In this document: positions 35,301-43,300 of the stretch, one piece after another
How the letters are laid out: the number at the start of each line of letters is the position of its first letter
How positions within the stretch are numbered: the stretch's first letter is position 1
NCBI RefSeq assembly: GCF_010448835.1
Contig: NZ_CP048409.1
Location: 62,001-126,000, forward strand
Length of the DNA stretch: 64,000 bases
Origin: Draconibacterium halophilum
GTDB taxonomy: Bacteria > Bacteroidota > Bacteroidia > Bacteroidales > Prolixibacteraceae
Reading direction: 5' to 3'
Program-made: the position numbers and the translations under genes
Notes under the pieces: model-generated
What the model saw: only the letters and a program-made list of their open reading frames with translations
Database searches by the model: none
What the model was told of the DNA's origin: nothing

Positions 35301-37705
35301 GCAACATCGACAGATGGATAATTAGCAGATAGTGAGTAGTTCGGTCCATTTATATCATTAAACGTAATCGTCCAGTATCGCGAAAGGTAATTTGTACTAC
35401 TTGCATTATCACCGTGTTTTTCATTGGTGGTTGTAATTTCTATGTATGGACCTGCCCCGTAGGAACTTACCGAGTTTATCGTTATATCAACCGAAACATC
35501 GTTTCCTGAACCATCATCCAGCGGGAAAGAATACGTTCCGGTACCGGAAATAACTTGTATTAATGAATTTCCATTTAAGTCAATTGAAGTCGCATTGTTA
35601 AGCGAAAGATCATTAACAATAAGATCTCCCTCTAAAACAAGGTCGGCATTTGCCGATGAAGTGATACGATCAACTGGTATTTCACTTGAAATATTAAAGG
35701 AAGAACTTGCCGGTGTTGATGTATTTCCAAACTGGAATGTTCCGCCGGTAGTATTTTTTGTTCCGGTTCCACTCAACAAACCGAGATCGAGCTCTGTTGC
35801 TGCTGTACTTGGTCTTTGGAAAACAATGGTTCCACCCGAAAAATCAAAGTTACCCGCAGAAGTTACTTGCAAAGATCCGGTACTGCTTGCTCCATTACCA
35901 ACAGTACATAAAGTAACTGTACCTCCTGATATCGTAATTCCTGAGGTAATGTTCAAGCCTCCGGAGTCGAGTGTTCCTGATGCCGAATTATAAAGTCTGC
36001 CGGCAATATCAACGGTTCCTCCTGTAACAATAAAAGCTCCATCATATTGTGTATGGACTTCGTTACCCGAATTGGTGCCAAAACTCACTGAACTGCCGGA
36101 AGCTATGCGAATTAAGCCCTCGTTGGTAATCGTAAAATTACCTGTGGTTAAATCGCCTCCCAAAACATCAAACCCGGCAGGTTCTTCAATATCCAAATTA
36201 CTTGACGGATTGATGGCTAAACTTCCGCTTCCAGGAATAGCAACCAACCCGCTTGCCATTGTGAGCGAACCACTGCTTAAAACACTAACGTCGCCGCTAA
36301 TTGTAAGGATTGATGAAAGGCCATCCGATTTGTTTATTTCCAGTCCTTCGAAATTTGTTGTGCCTGAAATGGTTGCATTTCCTGCACCAACAAATGCAAC
36401 TATTCCATTGGTTCCTCCGTCGTAAGTTCCATTGTTTGTCCAGTTGCCATTTACCTGTAATGTTGTCGCCAGCGATCCCCCGTGATTTAGCTCTCCTCCT
36501 GCATCGATAGTAATATTATCGCACACTGCTGCGGCATCAACAGTAACAACATGTGTATTCAATATAGTTACATTATCAGCTGCTGTTGGCACAACTCCAC
36601 TACTCCAAACCGTTGGATCATTCCAGTTTCCTGATTTCACAGTAGTGTAATCTGCCATCCCCGATTTCAAAACAACAGGTGCTTCCTCTTCTTCCCCTTC
36701 TCCCACATAAATCAGATGCTCCACCTCGGCCACATTTCCTTCACCATCAGCAATACTGTAGGTACGGGTAATGGTGTAGGGGCAGCGTATACCGGAGCTT
36801 TCCTGGCCTTCGTACTTAAAACTGCCAAAATCGATGTTGCAGTTATCGACGGCCATTCCACCGGCGTCGTAAAATTGCTGCCAGTTGGTGAATGCATCGG
36901 GTATAGCATCTCCACAATCGAGCGTTATGGCATGTGGGGCAAATAGCTCAGGAAGTTCTTCATCAACAACGGTAACCGTAAAGCTGTGCTCCAAATTATT
37001 GTATTCAATACCATCGTTAATGGAGTAACTTACCTCGGTTGTTCCTACCGGGAATGAATTACCCGGCTCATGGCTGGCGGTTATCAGAATCTGGCCGGGG
37101 CTGGCACAGTTATCACTCACCACCGGCTCGGCCCAGTTTACGAATGCATAACAATCTCCGGCATCAGCCGTAACAGTTATATCTTCCTGAGGGTTCTCCA
37201 GGCGTGGAACCTGGTTATCAGAAACAGTAACAGTAAAGGTGCAGTAAATTGAGTTGTTGTAAAGAGTTGCACCGCGGTAAGTTATTACTGTTGTTCCCTC
37301 GTTAAAAGAATAACTGTTTAGCTGGTTGATGCCGGAACTGTTTGACGAGGCTTCGTTGGCCCCCGTCATTTCCCAGGTAAGGGATGAAATTATATTGTTG
37401 GGATCGTTTATATTTAAACCGGTACTGATAACAGCAACACACGAGTTTAAATCGGTATATGTTGTAATATCATCCGGACAAATAGCTGTGCTATCATCGA
37501 AAGCCCTATGGTTTGAATGATTAATTGAAAGTGGACGCGCATTCGTTTCAGGACGCGAAGCTAGCTCTACAGATGCTGAAAGTTCATTTAAAAAGGGCAC
37601 AGAACTCTCCCAACATACAGATTTAGCTTCTATAATAACACTCGTAAAAACAGCCATAATAATTAAAGCTATTTTGAAAGTCCGGCTATGTCGGGTTTCT
37701 GTCAA
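29333..37705 (-). CDS. Giant B, N-terminal part up to the frameshift (HYR/PKD-like giant surface protein)
   Basis: 2790 codons, ending in an out-of-frame tail LQVMKEI. The start is a TTG at 37705: no ATG/GTG lies between it and the upstream stop, and it gives a signal peptide of about 28 residues (hydrophobic IALIIMAVFTSVII). Residues about 75-340 are an HYR-type N-terminal region homologous to giant A (GINQLNSYSFNEGTT, SSGIRCPYTITRTYSIAD), ending in PVVLKSG. A beta-helix-like stretch follows (about 355-830), starting SGNWNDPTVWSSG. Ig/PKD-like domains come next (about 845-1870). Five PKD-like repeats (C(S/N)xxxF.(I/V)TP......G.VP.GT.Y.W) lie at about 1880-2360, then Ig domains with EWTVDGSTV. 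The gene lies 245 bases downstream of PorP/SprF in the same orientation. Overall it resembles SprB-type adhesins of about 6500 aa. Confidence 0.87.
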   Translation of the reverse strand: MTETRHSRTFKIALIIMAVFTSVIIEAKSVCWESSVPFLNELSASVELASRPETNARPLSINHSNHRAFDDSTAICPDDITTYTDLNSCVAVISTGLNINDPNNIISSLTWEMTGANEASSNSSGINQLNSYSFNEGTTVITYRGATLYNNSIYCTFTVTVSDNQVPRLENPQEDITVTADAGDCYAFVNWAEPVVSDNCASPGQILITASHEPGNSFPVGTTEVSYSINDGIEYNNLEHSFTVTVVDEELPELFAPHAITLDCGDAIPDAFTNWQQFYDAGGMAVDNCNIDFGSFKYEGQESSGIRCPYTITRTYSIADGEGNVAEVEHLIYVGEGEEEEAPVVLKSGMADYTTVKSGNWNDPTVWSSGVVPTAADNVTILNTHVVTVDAAAVCDNITIDAGGELNHGGSLATTLQVNGNWTNNGTYDGGTNGIVAFVGAGNATISGTTNFEGLEINKSDGLSSILTISGDVSVLSSGSLTMASGLVAIPGSGSLAINPSSNLDIEEPAGFDVLGGDLTTGNFTITNEGLIRIASGSSVSFGTNSGNEVHTQYDGAFIVTGGTVDIAGRLYNSASGTLDSGGLNITSGITISGGTVTLCTVGNGASSTGSLQVTSAGNFDFSGGTIVFQRPSTAATELDLGLLSGTGTKNTTGGTFQFGNTSTPASSSFNISSEIPVDRITSSANADLVLEGDLIVNDLSLNNATSIDLNGNSLIQVISGTGTYSFPLDDGSGNDVSVDITINSVSSYGAGPYIEITTTNEKHGDNASSTNYLSRYWTITFNDINGPNYSLSANYPSVDVAGTESEIAAAVWTGSTPWIKGNTASGNTISATGLTDGGTIILSGITLDAPTVEINGGATNVEFCDGASTVLTAVPTGDPGWNYSWSPATGLSATDVASPTASPSANTTYTVTVTDGNGFTASDDIDVVVNPLPTVSAPTDVCVGETETLSPTTGGTWTSNNPSVATVDASGTITGVSVGTVTFTFTESSTGCSNTTSSVTVNSLPNAPTKSNVTECYDGTTYTGSVTAGVGESVVWYNADTGGSEISAPSGSAVGVYVAYAASRNNTTGCESASRTLVTVTINALPTATAESNSPVCENETINLTASGGTSYSWSGPDGFTSTQQNPSISNAGLVNAGAYTVTVTDGNGCSNSETVDVTVNPLTGTPVFTAGAATVCQDAADETYTANAANSTSISYSVSPAGAGTINSSTGLMNWDASFSGMATITATATGLCGTTTEDLIVTVNPSTGTPLFTSGAITVCQDAADETYTATAANSTSISYSVSPAGAGTINSSTGLMNWDASFSGTATITATATGLCGTTTEDLTIVVYPLPTATISGTTTICESDATTITIDLTGTQPWSVTYTDGTTPVTQNNITSNPYTFNVSPAGNTTYTLTDVSDANCAGTVSGSAAITIRPTPTVTISGDDEVCQNTSPDPEITVFNPMALGVIVYFNINGGATQTRSLNAGETITIQQATTSANVFNYNFESVTYQAAPTCSNPIGTTTTITVHPTPTVDAIANQTYCNGDYISGIALTGSPVGTTFEWTNDNTAIGLGSSGTGNIPEFDATNTTTDPISATVTVTPTANGCTGPEETFTITVRPTLSASISGSDTVCLNDPTPYIIFTNPIGSPVTITYNRNSALQPVINVPANSTAQVAVPTGTAGTFIYDPVKVAYQNAPECDESMSGTATVVVNPAPIAGATPQTQDICSDETITSIELTSSITGVTFNWTRDHAEITGIETSGQGDISGSLTNNTGSTVTVTFTITPEYDGCPGTSTTAKVIVYPTPVVILSPYTQIRCSGEAISSIVPSSTSGGSFTWTRDHVADVTGIAASGTGAVPTSTVTNTTSEPITVSFIFIPTANGCVGIPDTATVLVNPTPYIIDTSEIICNAGTFDFSPVDSVHGIVPDGTTYKWTVNSTTGGISGASDSDVDGVTSISGTLSNSSNSTQYVTYAVTPYYGSCPRGELFYLTVYVTPEPDIDDLNTEVCSGEPFTVTPQNNTNGIVPPGTTYDWVVTSVPPEVTGANGGSGTGITDTLLNSSNTNQLVTYTVTPTAGSCEGVAFTVDVTVKPAPAINNLTAEACSEESFTVTPVDGSVNDGVVPAGTTYSWPIPTTSGSLTGGSPGSGASTISGTLTNTSDTPQTATYMVTPSVGGCAGTPFEVVVTVYPVPEINPMSDTICSGEDFNLIPLAGINGSIPTGTITYSWPAPSVTGGITGGVSGSGSSINGTLINTTNSVQTATYTVTPTSGACDGIVFTVIVRVDPAPSINDMNTTVCSGVPFSITPLNGTDGFVPSGTIYSWNAPTVPADITGEAGGSGSADISGILTNSSNTAITVTYTVEAISAGCSPDTFDVNVTVNPPISAAISGSDTVCDNAGSTLVTFSNPTDQPVTVTYNINGGFNYTLDIAANDVSTVTANISAQGTFHYVLTGVRYQFDPLCQTVLDDTATIVVQPITTASISASATTICYSTPVTFTAVVANYGTNPAYQWKINGVDTLGENSLTFTSSTLENGDVITFEVETFDTPCPSTTTSNPVTMTVNDLNIPDVTIYESANPVCDGASVTFTADPVVNGGTTPDFEWIVNGSTVSTGSNSTYSYEPSNGDDVKVVLTSSASCPGPPDTSNVIVMTVDPILPVSVILTVDSDTVCEGATVTFTAIPENGGLNPLYEWTVDGSTVNISSDSTYTYTPQDGDVVNVELTSSETCASGNPAIATPISITVETPPTATASGSATTCINSAYTLGAGEASASNGTIFWTHDGAGTITAGETTLTPTYTPLQVMKEI
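29358..29361 (-). other. Frameshift site in giant B (one base missing in a G run)
   Basis: Coding strand reads TATACCCCGCTTC where the paralogous repeat at about 28790-28865 reads TATACTCCTGCTTC. One C restores TYTPASGDEGN and joins the two frames exactly: 18719 bases plus 1 equals 6240 codons including the stop. Whether this is biological or a sequencing error cannot be told from the window. Confidence 0.9.
33741..34250 (-). repeat. Two tandem 255-bp (85-aa) units in giant B
   Basis: GTACCGCATAAACC recurs at 33741 and 33996, exactly 255 bases apart. The units encode TVCQDAADETYTA ... ATGLCGTTTEDL with very few DNA differences, which suggests recent duplication. The right-hand boundary is approximate. 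Confidence 0.85.
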
Positions 37706-37838
37706 CTCAAATATTAATTCATTATTATGAGTTCCATCAACATACCTGTCGAATTATCATTTCAACAGTTACCAGCAAATTAATTGTGCTTCAGCTCTAT
37801 CACACACCTCTGCCCTTTTTTACTGGATTTTCTACACC

Positions 37839-37873
37839 ACCGGATTTTGAACTTTACAGTTCTACTTTCCGGT
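37839..37873. other. Nested hairpin in the PorP/SprF-giant B spacer
   Basis: An outer stem ACCGGA (37839-37844) with TCCGGT (37868-37873) and an inner stem GAAC (37849-37852) with GTTC (37859-37862). It lies in the 245-base untranslated spacer before giant B. No T run follows, so it is not an obvious terminator; a processing or stability element is possible. Confidence 0.4.
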
Positions 37874-37950
37874 TAATATTTCTGCATTTTTTCTCATCTC
37901 TTATTGTTTTTTGGGTTTAAACAATTCAATATTATTTACATTCTCATAAT

Positions 37951-38883
37951 TTAAAAATATCGTGATCTTAAATAACTTCTTCCAAAAAAGTCCATATCAA
38001 AACCAAAAGTAAATTCATACGTTCCGTTCTGGTATGGGTATATATCGTTTGTTGTAATATCCATTGCAAATCCTACTCTAAACTTGTTGCTAAACATCCA
38101 GTTGCCGGTAAAACAAATTGCACCACCGGTACGCCCCAATATCCCAAGCCATAGTTTTTCGCGTATCATAAAATTGGCCGCAAGATCAACTTGTAAAGGA
38201 GCACCCCAGGTTGCTTTTACCAGCATGGTGGGTTTAAAAACAAAATAGTTAAATGGATCGAGCGGAAGTACATAACCACCGTTCAGATAAATAGTGCGCA
38301 CCTCGGCACTGGTAGAATAATTGTGGAAATTCTCTTTCAGGTCGTTCTCTACGATCTTTGGAATGGAGAATCCGGCATAAAAGTAGTCCTGGTAAATAAA
38401 GACTCCGAAACCGAAATTGGGTAGGAATTTTAAGTCTACATCTTCATCAAAAGCTCTGTCGTATTCACCATCGGGATATAACAGGTATTCGGTAAGTGGA
38501 TTTTTATAGTTGGTAAAGCCAAATTTAACCCCCATTCGCATTCGCGTTCGGCGCGAAAGATATACTTCGTAGGCATAATCCCCAAGCACAGTCAGTCTTT
38601 GCTCCAGTCCAAACCGGTCATTCATGATGTTGAGACCAACACCAACAGCTTCGTTTTTTAAAGGTGAGTGAAATGAAATGTATTCAGTCAGAGGCGAACG
38701 GTTAATGCCGGCCCACTGTTTTCTTACTAACGTGGTAAAACCTATTTTCTCCCAGATACCTGCATAAGCCGGATTAATGATCTGGCCATTATACATATAC
38801 GAGGTAAAAATAGGATCTTGTTGTGCACCACATCGCAGCGATATTAGCAAGACAAATATCCCTAATACAACAATTCTTTTAAT
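37951..38883 (-). CDS. PorP/SprF family type IX secretion outer-membrane protein
   Basis: About 310 residues. It opens, after the signal peptide, with the family hallmark QDPIFTSYMYNGQIINPAYA, then KQWAGI and a series of amphipathic beta strands ending in FGFDMDFFGRSYLRSRYF. PorP/SprF proteins are outer-membrane barrels that bind type-B T9SS substrates; SprF is needed for SprB display in Flavobacterium johnsoniae. The frame has no ATG or GTG. A TTG at 38850 would cut the signal peptide in half. An ATT at 38883 gives IKRIVVLGIFVLLISLRCGA, a normal signal peptide, so I place the start there, assuming rare ATT initiation or a base error (ATG to ATT). The gene sits between giants A and B on the same strand, so it is probably the dedicated export partner for this locus. 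Confidence 0.9.
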   Translation of the reverse strand: MKRIVVLGIFVLLISLRCGAQQDPIFTSYMYNGQIINPAYAGIWEKIGFTTLVRKQWAGINRSPLTEYISFHSPLKNEAVGVGLNIMNDRFGLEQRLTVLGDYAYEVYLSRRTRMRMGVKFGFTNYKNPLTEYLLYPDGEYDRAFDEDVDLKFLPNFGFGVFIYQDYFYAGFSIPKIVENDLKENFHNYSTSAEVRTIYLNGGYVLPLDPFNYFVFKPTMLVKATWGAPLQVDLAANFMIREKLWLGILGRTGGAICFTGNWMFSNKFRVGFAMDITTNDIYPYQNGTYEFTFGFDMDFFGRSYLRSRYF

Positions 38884-39176
38884 GACGATACAAATTTTCT
38901 CTTTACAACTTTGGAAAACTACGACATTTTATTAACAAATGCAACGGTTGTTAAACTAAAAAGATATTCACAAAAGCCTAAATAATTCAGGGCTTTCAGA
39001 AATTTACATGTTAATTGTCCCGATACGGGAATTGTTAATAACTGCCGGGAAACGCTAAAAAAGGTTAAAACGAGCAATAAATCTCCTTAGCAACAGTTGC
39101 CCCACAGCTTTAGAAATGCTTAAATTGAACTCCCTTTTTTGCCTCATAAAACAAACTCAGATTATGAATAAGAGTA

Positions 39177-40280
39177 TCAATAATTTGTCTTAATTATTTC
39201 AGGGCGGGGCGTAATTATAATTTCTTCAACAACTGTTTCCGACGTATTTCCGTTGCAATCTTCAACCCAATAAAAAATATGATGTACGACCTCGGTAAAA
39301 GTCACTCCATCGCCCCATAAGTAAATATCGGTTGGCACATCGGTTACCGGATGCCTGTACGAAGCGGGTTGTCCTGTTCCTGAAATATCATCATGGGTTA
39401 CCGCATCTCCGGTTTGTGGATCGGGAGTATCGCTAAATTCGATCCGCCAGTGTATAATCATTTCTGTTGAGTCGCAACAGTTATCTTCAAGCGTTAATAG
39501 GTTTAGGTATTCATCGCCGGCAAACATGGTACGGTAATCAACCGGAGATTTTTCTAACAAAGGATTAGTGTGATTATACACCGGATTGGGGCTACCCGGA
39601 CTATAAACCGCCCAATGCAACGGGTCCACACAATTTTCGTATGGTGCTGTTGTAAAGGTTGGCGGGATAGTATCGATCACTTCTATCCAGTGCGAACAGG
39701 TATCGAAACCTGAAACATTTTCGGCCCTCCACGAAATAGTGGTTACACCAACCGGAAAATCAATATCGCCCAAAGTTAGTGCATTGCCCGGTGCCGGGCT
39801 GGTATAATTTCCGGTTAAATCTGTTCGGCCATCAGCAAAACTAACTGTATACGTCCATTCTATTGGAGGCACTCCCTGTATTAAGCCGGGAATACCGGGA
39901 TCGAAAGTAGTCTCGCAATTGTTTTCTGTTCCGTTAAGATAAATGGTAGTATCAGGCGGACAATCAATGTCGGGAGCTGCCTGCACCGTTACAGTAAAAC
40001 TGCACGAATCGCGGTTTCCATTCGAGTCCTCCACATAATACCAAATGGTAGTTTCGCCCACCCAAAACGTATCCGGACTTACGTAAATTCCACTACCTGA
40101 GCGTTCGCCGGAATTGTATTCCGACTCATAACCAACCGGAGGAATTAAAGACCATGCTAACTCCGGATCCGGGCAGTTATCGGCATACACAGGAACCTGC
40201 AATATAACAGATGAATTATACTGTTCGCCAAAATCAGCTGTTGTATCCACATCGGGCGGACAATTCAGCGATGGAGGCAA
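39177..40280 (-). CDS. Giant A, C-terminal part after the frameshift
   Basis: The first Met of this fragment is at 40280, but its frame is open from about 40390 and continues giant A. With one base restored at 40389-40391, 14741 bases plus 1 equals 4914 codons (4913 aa). Content: HYR domains with NCPPDVDTTADF, YYVEDSNGNRDSCSFTV and DIDCPPDTTIYL, then a conserved C-terminal domain (TTAPYENCVDPLHWAVY, DYRTMFAGDEYLNL, NCCDSTEMIIHWRIEFSDTP, DIYLWGDG, FYWVEDCNGN) ending IIITPRPEIIKTNY. About 360 residues match the end of giant B closely. No T9SS CTD is recognisable. On its own this fragment has no signal peptide, so it is not an independent secreted gene. Confidence 0.87.
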   Translation of the reverse strand: MPPSLNCPPDVDTTADFGEQYNSSVILQVPVYADNCPDPELAWSLIPPVGYESEYNSGERSGSGIYVSPDTFWVGETTIWYYVEDSNGNRDSCSFTVTVQAAPDIDCPPDTTIYLNGTENNCETTFDPGIPGLIQGVPPIEWTYTVSFADGRTDLTGNYTSPAPGNALTLGDIDFPVGVTTISWRAENVSGFDTCSHWIEVIDTIPPTFTTAPYENCVDPLHWAVYSPGSPNPVYNHTNPLLEKSPVDYRTMFAGDEYLNLLTLEDNCCDSTEMIIHWRIEFSDTPDPQTGDAVTHDDISGTGQPASYRHPVTDVPTDIYLWGDGVTFTEVVHHIFYWVEDCNGNTSETVVEEIIITPRPEIIKTNY

Positions 40281-40333
40281 ATCCTCGACAATTACAGTTA
40301 CTACACAACTGTCAATATTCCCCGAGATATCGG

Positions 40334-43300
40334 TTATGTACCAATTAAAAGTTGTGGTGCCGACCGGATAGGTACCACTTGCATCTTTGGGCTAGAACGA
40401 TGTGGCGATTCATTCCACACCGAATCTATTTCGTTACATGGGTCGGTATAGGTTAAAGCATCAAGTGTAACATCGGCTTCACAATTTCCGATATCCGGGG
40501 TGGCCCAAACCGAATCCTGCGGGCAGGTGTAATTATCGACAGGAACATTAAGGTGTTTTACCCAAACCACAAACTCACAAACATCTGTATTGTTGTTCGA
40601 ATCGGTTATTACATATGTTACTGTTGTTTGCCCAATGTTAAAGGTTTCGCCACTTGCCGAACCGCTGCCGCTGCCCATTGTTGCCCCCGATAATGTGTAG
40701 GTTAATACCGGGGTACAATTATCAGAATATGTAGGATCGGTTAAGGGGAGATTAGTTATTGAACAACTATCGTCGGCAATCACATCTTCCACATCCGACG
40801 GACAAGTAATAAACACCGGAGGTTCAACGTCGTTTACGGTTATCACAACCGTACAACTACTGTCTATATTTCCTGATAAATCGGTAATAAACCATCTAAA
40901 TTCGGTAACTCCCGCCGGATATGAGCCACTTGCATCTCCTGCACTTGTGCCGTAAGGCGAATTATGCCAAACCGAATCAATTTCGTTACAGGGATCGGCA
41001 ATGACCGGTGCATTAAGATTTGTCACTGTAGCTTCACAACTTCCCGGATCAATATTTTGTGTGACCGAATCGGCAGGACAACTAATATTTGCCGTGGGCA
41101 AATCAAGGTGTTTCACCCAAACATTAAAACTACACGAGTCAATATTTCCGGCAGCGTCTTCAATTCTATATTCAACAGTTGACTGCCCAATATTAAAAGC
41201 CACCTGCCCGTTAACCGAACCGGTGCCTGTTGCATTGGTAGTACCCGAAACGGTGTATGTTAAAGTAACATCGCAAAAACCATTATAATAAGGATCAACA
41301 ATGGTATCATAAGTAATACTGCAACTGTCGGGGTCTATTATGTCTTCGTAATCAGGCGGACAATTTAATATCGGAGGCGGAGGCTGCGGAACAGTTACCT
41401 GGATATTAGCTGCTGCACAATTGGCAGAATCTGTAACATATACGTTATAAATTCCTGCCGGAAGATTAAACGCCGTGTCCTGGTATACACCCATAGGATC
41501 GGCATTATTATCCCAATTGAACCGGTAAGGAGGAATACCTCCTGAAACTTCAACAAAAGCCCAACCGTCTTCAGCACCAAAACATGATGGCGAAACAACA
41601 ATGGGAGAAGTTGGTGAAATAACAAAAGGTTCCGGTTCGGTAATAATAAAAGTATCGGAAACAGTACATAAATTCGCATCGCTTACCTGCACCCAAAATG
41701 TATCGGCTCCAAGCCCCGACACAGAAGGTGTTGTGTGCCCGGTACTCCATAAATACGAATAAGGTTCTGTACCTCCTGCAATATGGACATTTGCCGTACC
41801 ATTAAGAACATTATTACACAATGGTTCAGTTGTTACAATCGAATCAATTTGTGGCGATTCATGAATAGAAATGAAAAGTGTATCAGTAGCCGGTTCGCAA
41901 ATTCCTGGCGGGTCATCGGTGCTTAAAACAAGCATTGCCACACCAGCATTTATTTCTGCCGGGCTAAGCGTGTAAGTGGCAACCGGACTGTTTACTCCCG
42001 GATGGAAAATTCCGGTTCCGCCTGTCCAGATAGCTGAACTTGCCGAACCTCCGATAATACCGTTAAGATTTATTACAGAGTCAGCAGAACACACCAAAGT
42101 ATCTGGTCCTGCATCAACTGTTGGTGCAGTTTCTACAATTACTGTTACTGAATCGGGCAGAATTTCGCAACCGTAACCATCGGTTGCTTCCAGTTTATAT
42201 TGTCCTGCATCTGCCAATGATACATTGGGGATAATTGGGTTTTGTTCAGAAGATGTCCATCCGTTTGGTCCGATCCAGGAATAGGTAATCGGTTCAAGCC
42301 CGTGAATTGAATTGGAGGACAAAAACAGGGTATCGTCTTCACAAACTTCATTGGCATAAACATCAATTTCAAGCGGCAGAGGATCCAGTGTACCGAATGA
42401 GATATCATCCAAACCAAAATCGTTACCACCAGCTGCCGGTTCAACGTTTCTAATACGGATGGTAATCGGACCACTTACACTTCCCGAATTCCATAATGGG
42501 TCACTATAAAACCGAGTCCATCCATTATTGCTATTATTACTTACCCCCGGAGAAAGCCTTGCTTGTGTTCCTACCAATTCACCATCTACTTCAAACTGCA
42601 ATACTGCATCATTACCTGCACTATTCAGACTCATGGACCAGGCAGAGAAATAGTAATTAGTATTTGGTTCCACAATAACAGTTTCTTCCCAAATTGGGGT
42701 GCCGGCAGTTCTATTGCCGTTAACAATCATAAAATTACCATTGCCATCAGTATGATCTTGTCTTCCCCAAAAGTTAGTGTGATAATACCTGGCATTTGTC
42801 CCAATGCCGTATAAATCCTCAGGCCATAATGAACTTCCCGGAGTACCTGAAGATGGTGCGTCACTTGGAGGACTATTTAAATAAGGATCGACAAATCCGT
42901 ATCCAGTTGAAAAACCTGTGTTACCGGCTTCAAAATCGCCATTCACAACAAGCTCATTGCTTACATCAAGATAACCGGTTGCTGAACAACCATTAGGATT
43001 GGTAATGATTACTGAGTATATATTAACTTCATCAACTATAATTGCCGGGGTAGATTCTCCTGTGCTCCAGCTGTAAGTTGCACCCGAAGCTCCACCCAGT
43101 GCTGTTAATTCAATTTTTCCGTCAATGGAGCAATAATCAGCTGCAATATGGGGATCTGGAGTTTCATTAACAATAACAGGAATATCAAGCGTAGCAATGC
43201 AACCGTTGGCATCTGTGGTGGTTGCGGTATAGACACTTGCACCGTTTGCGTCGGGGGAAACTGTTACAGTTGCGTATTCATTTAAGGTCCCAGAATAAGC

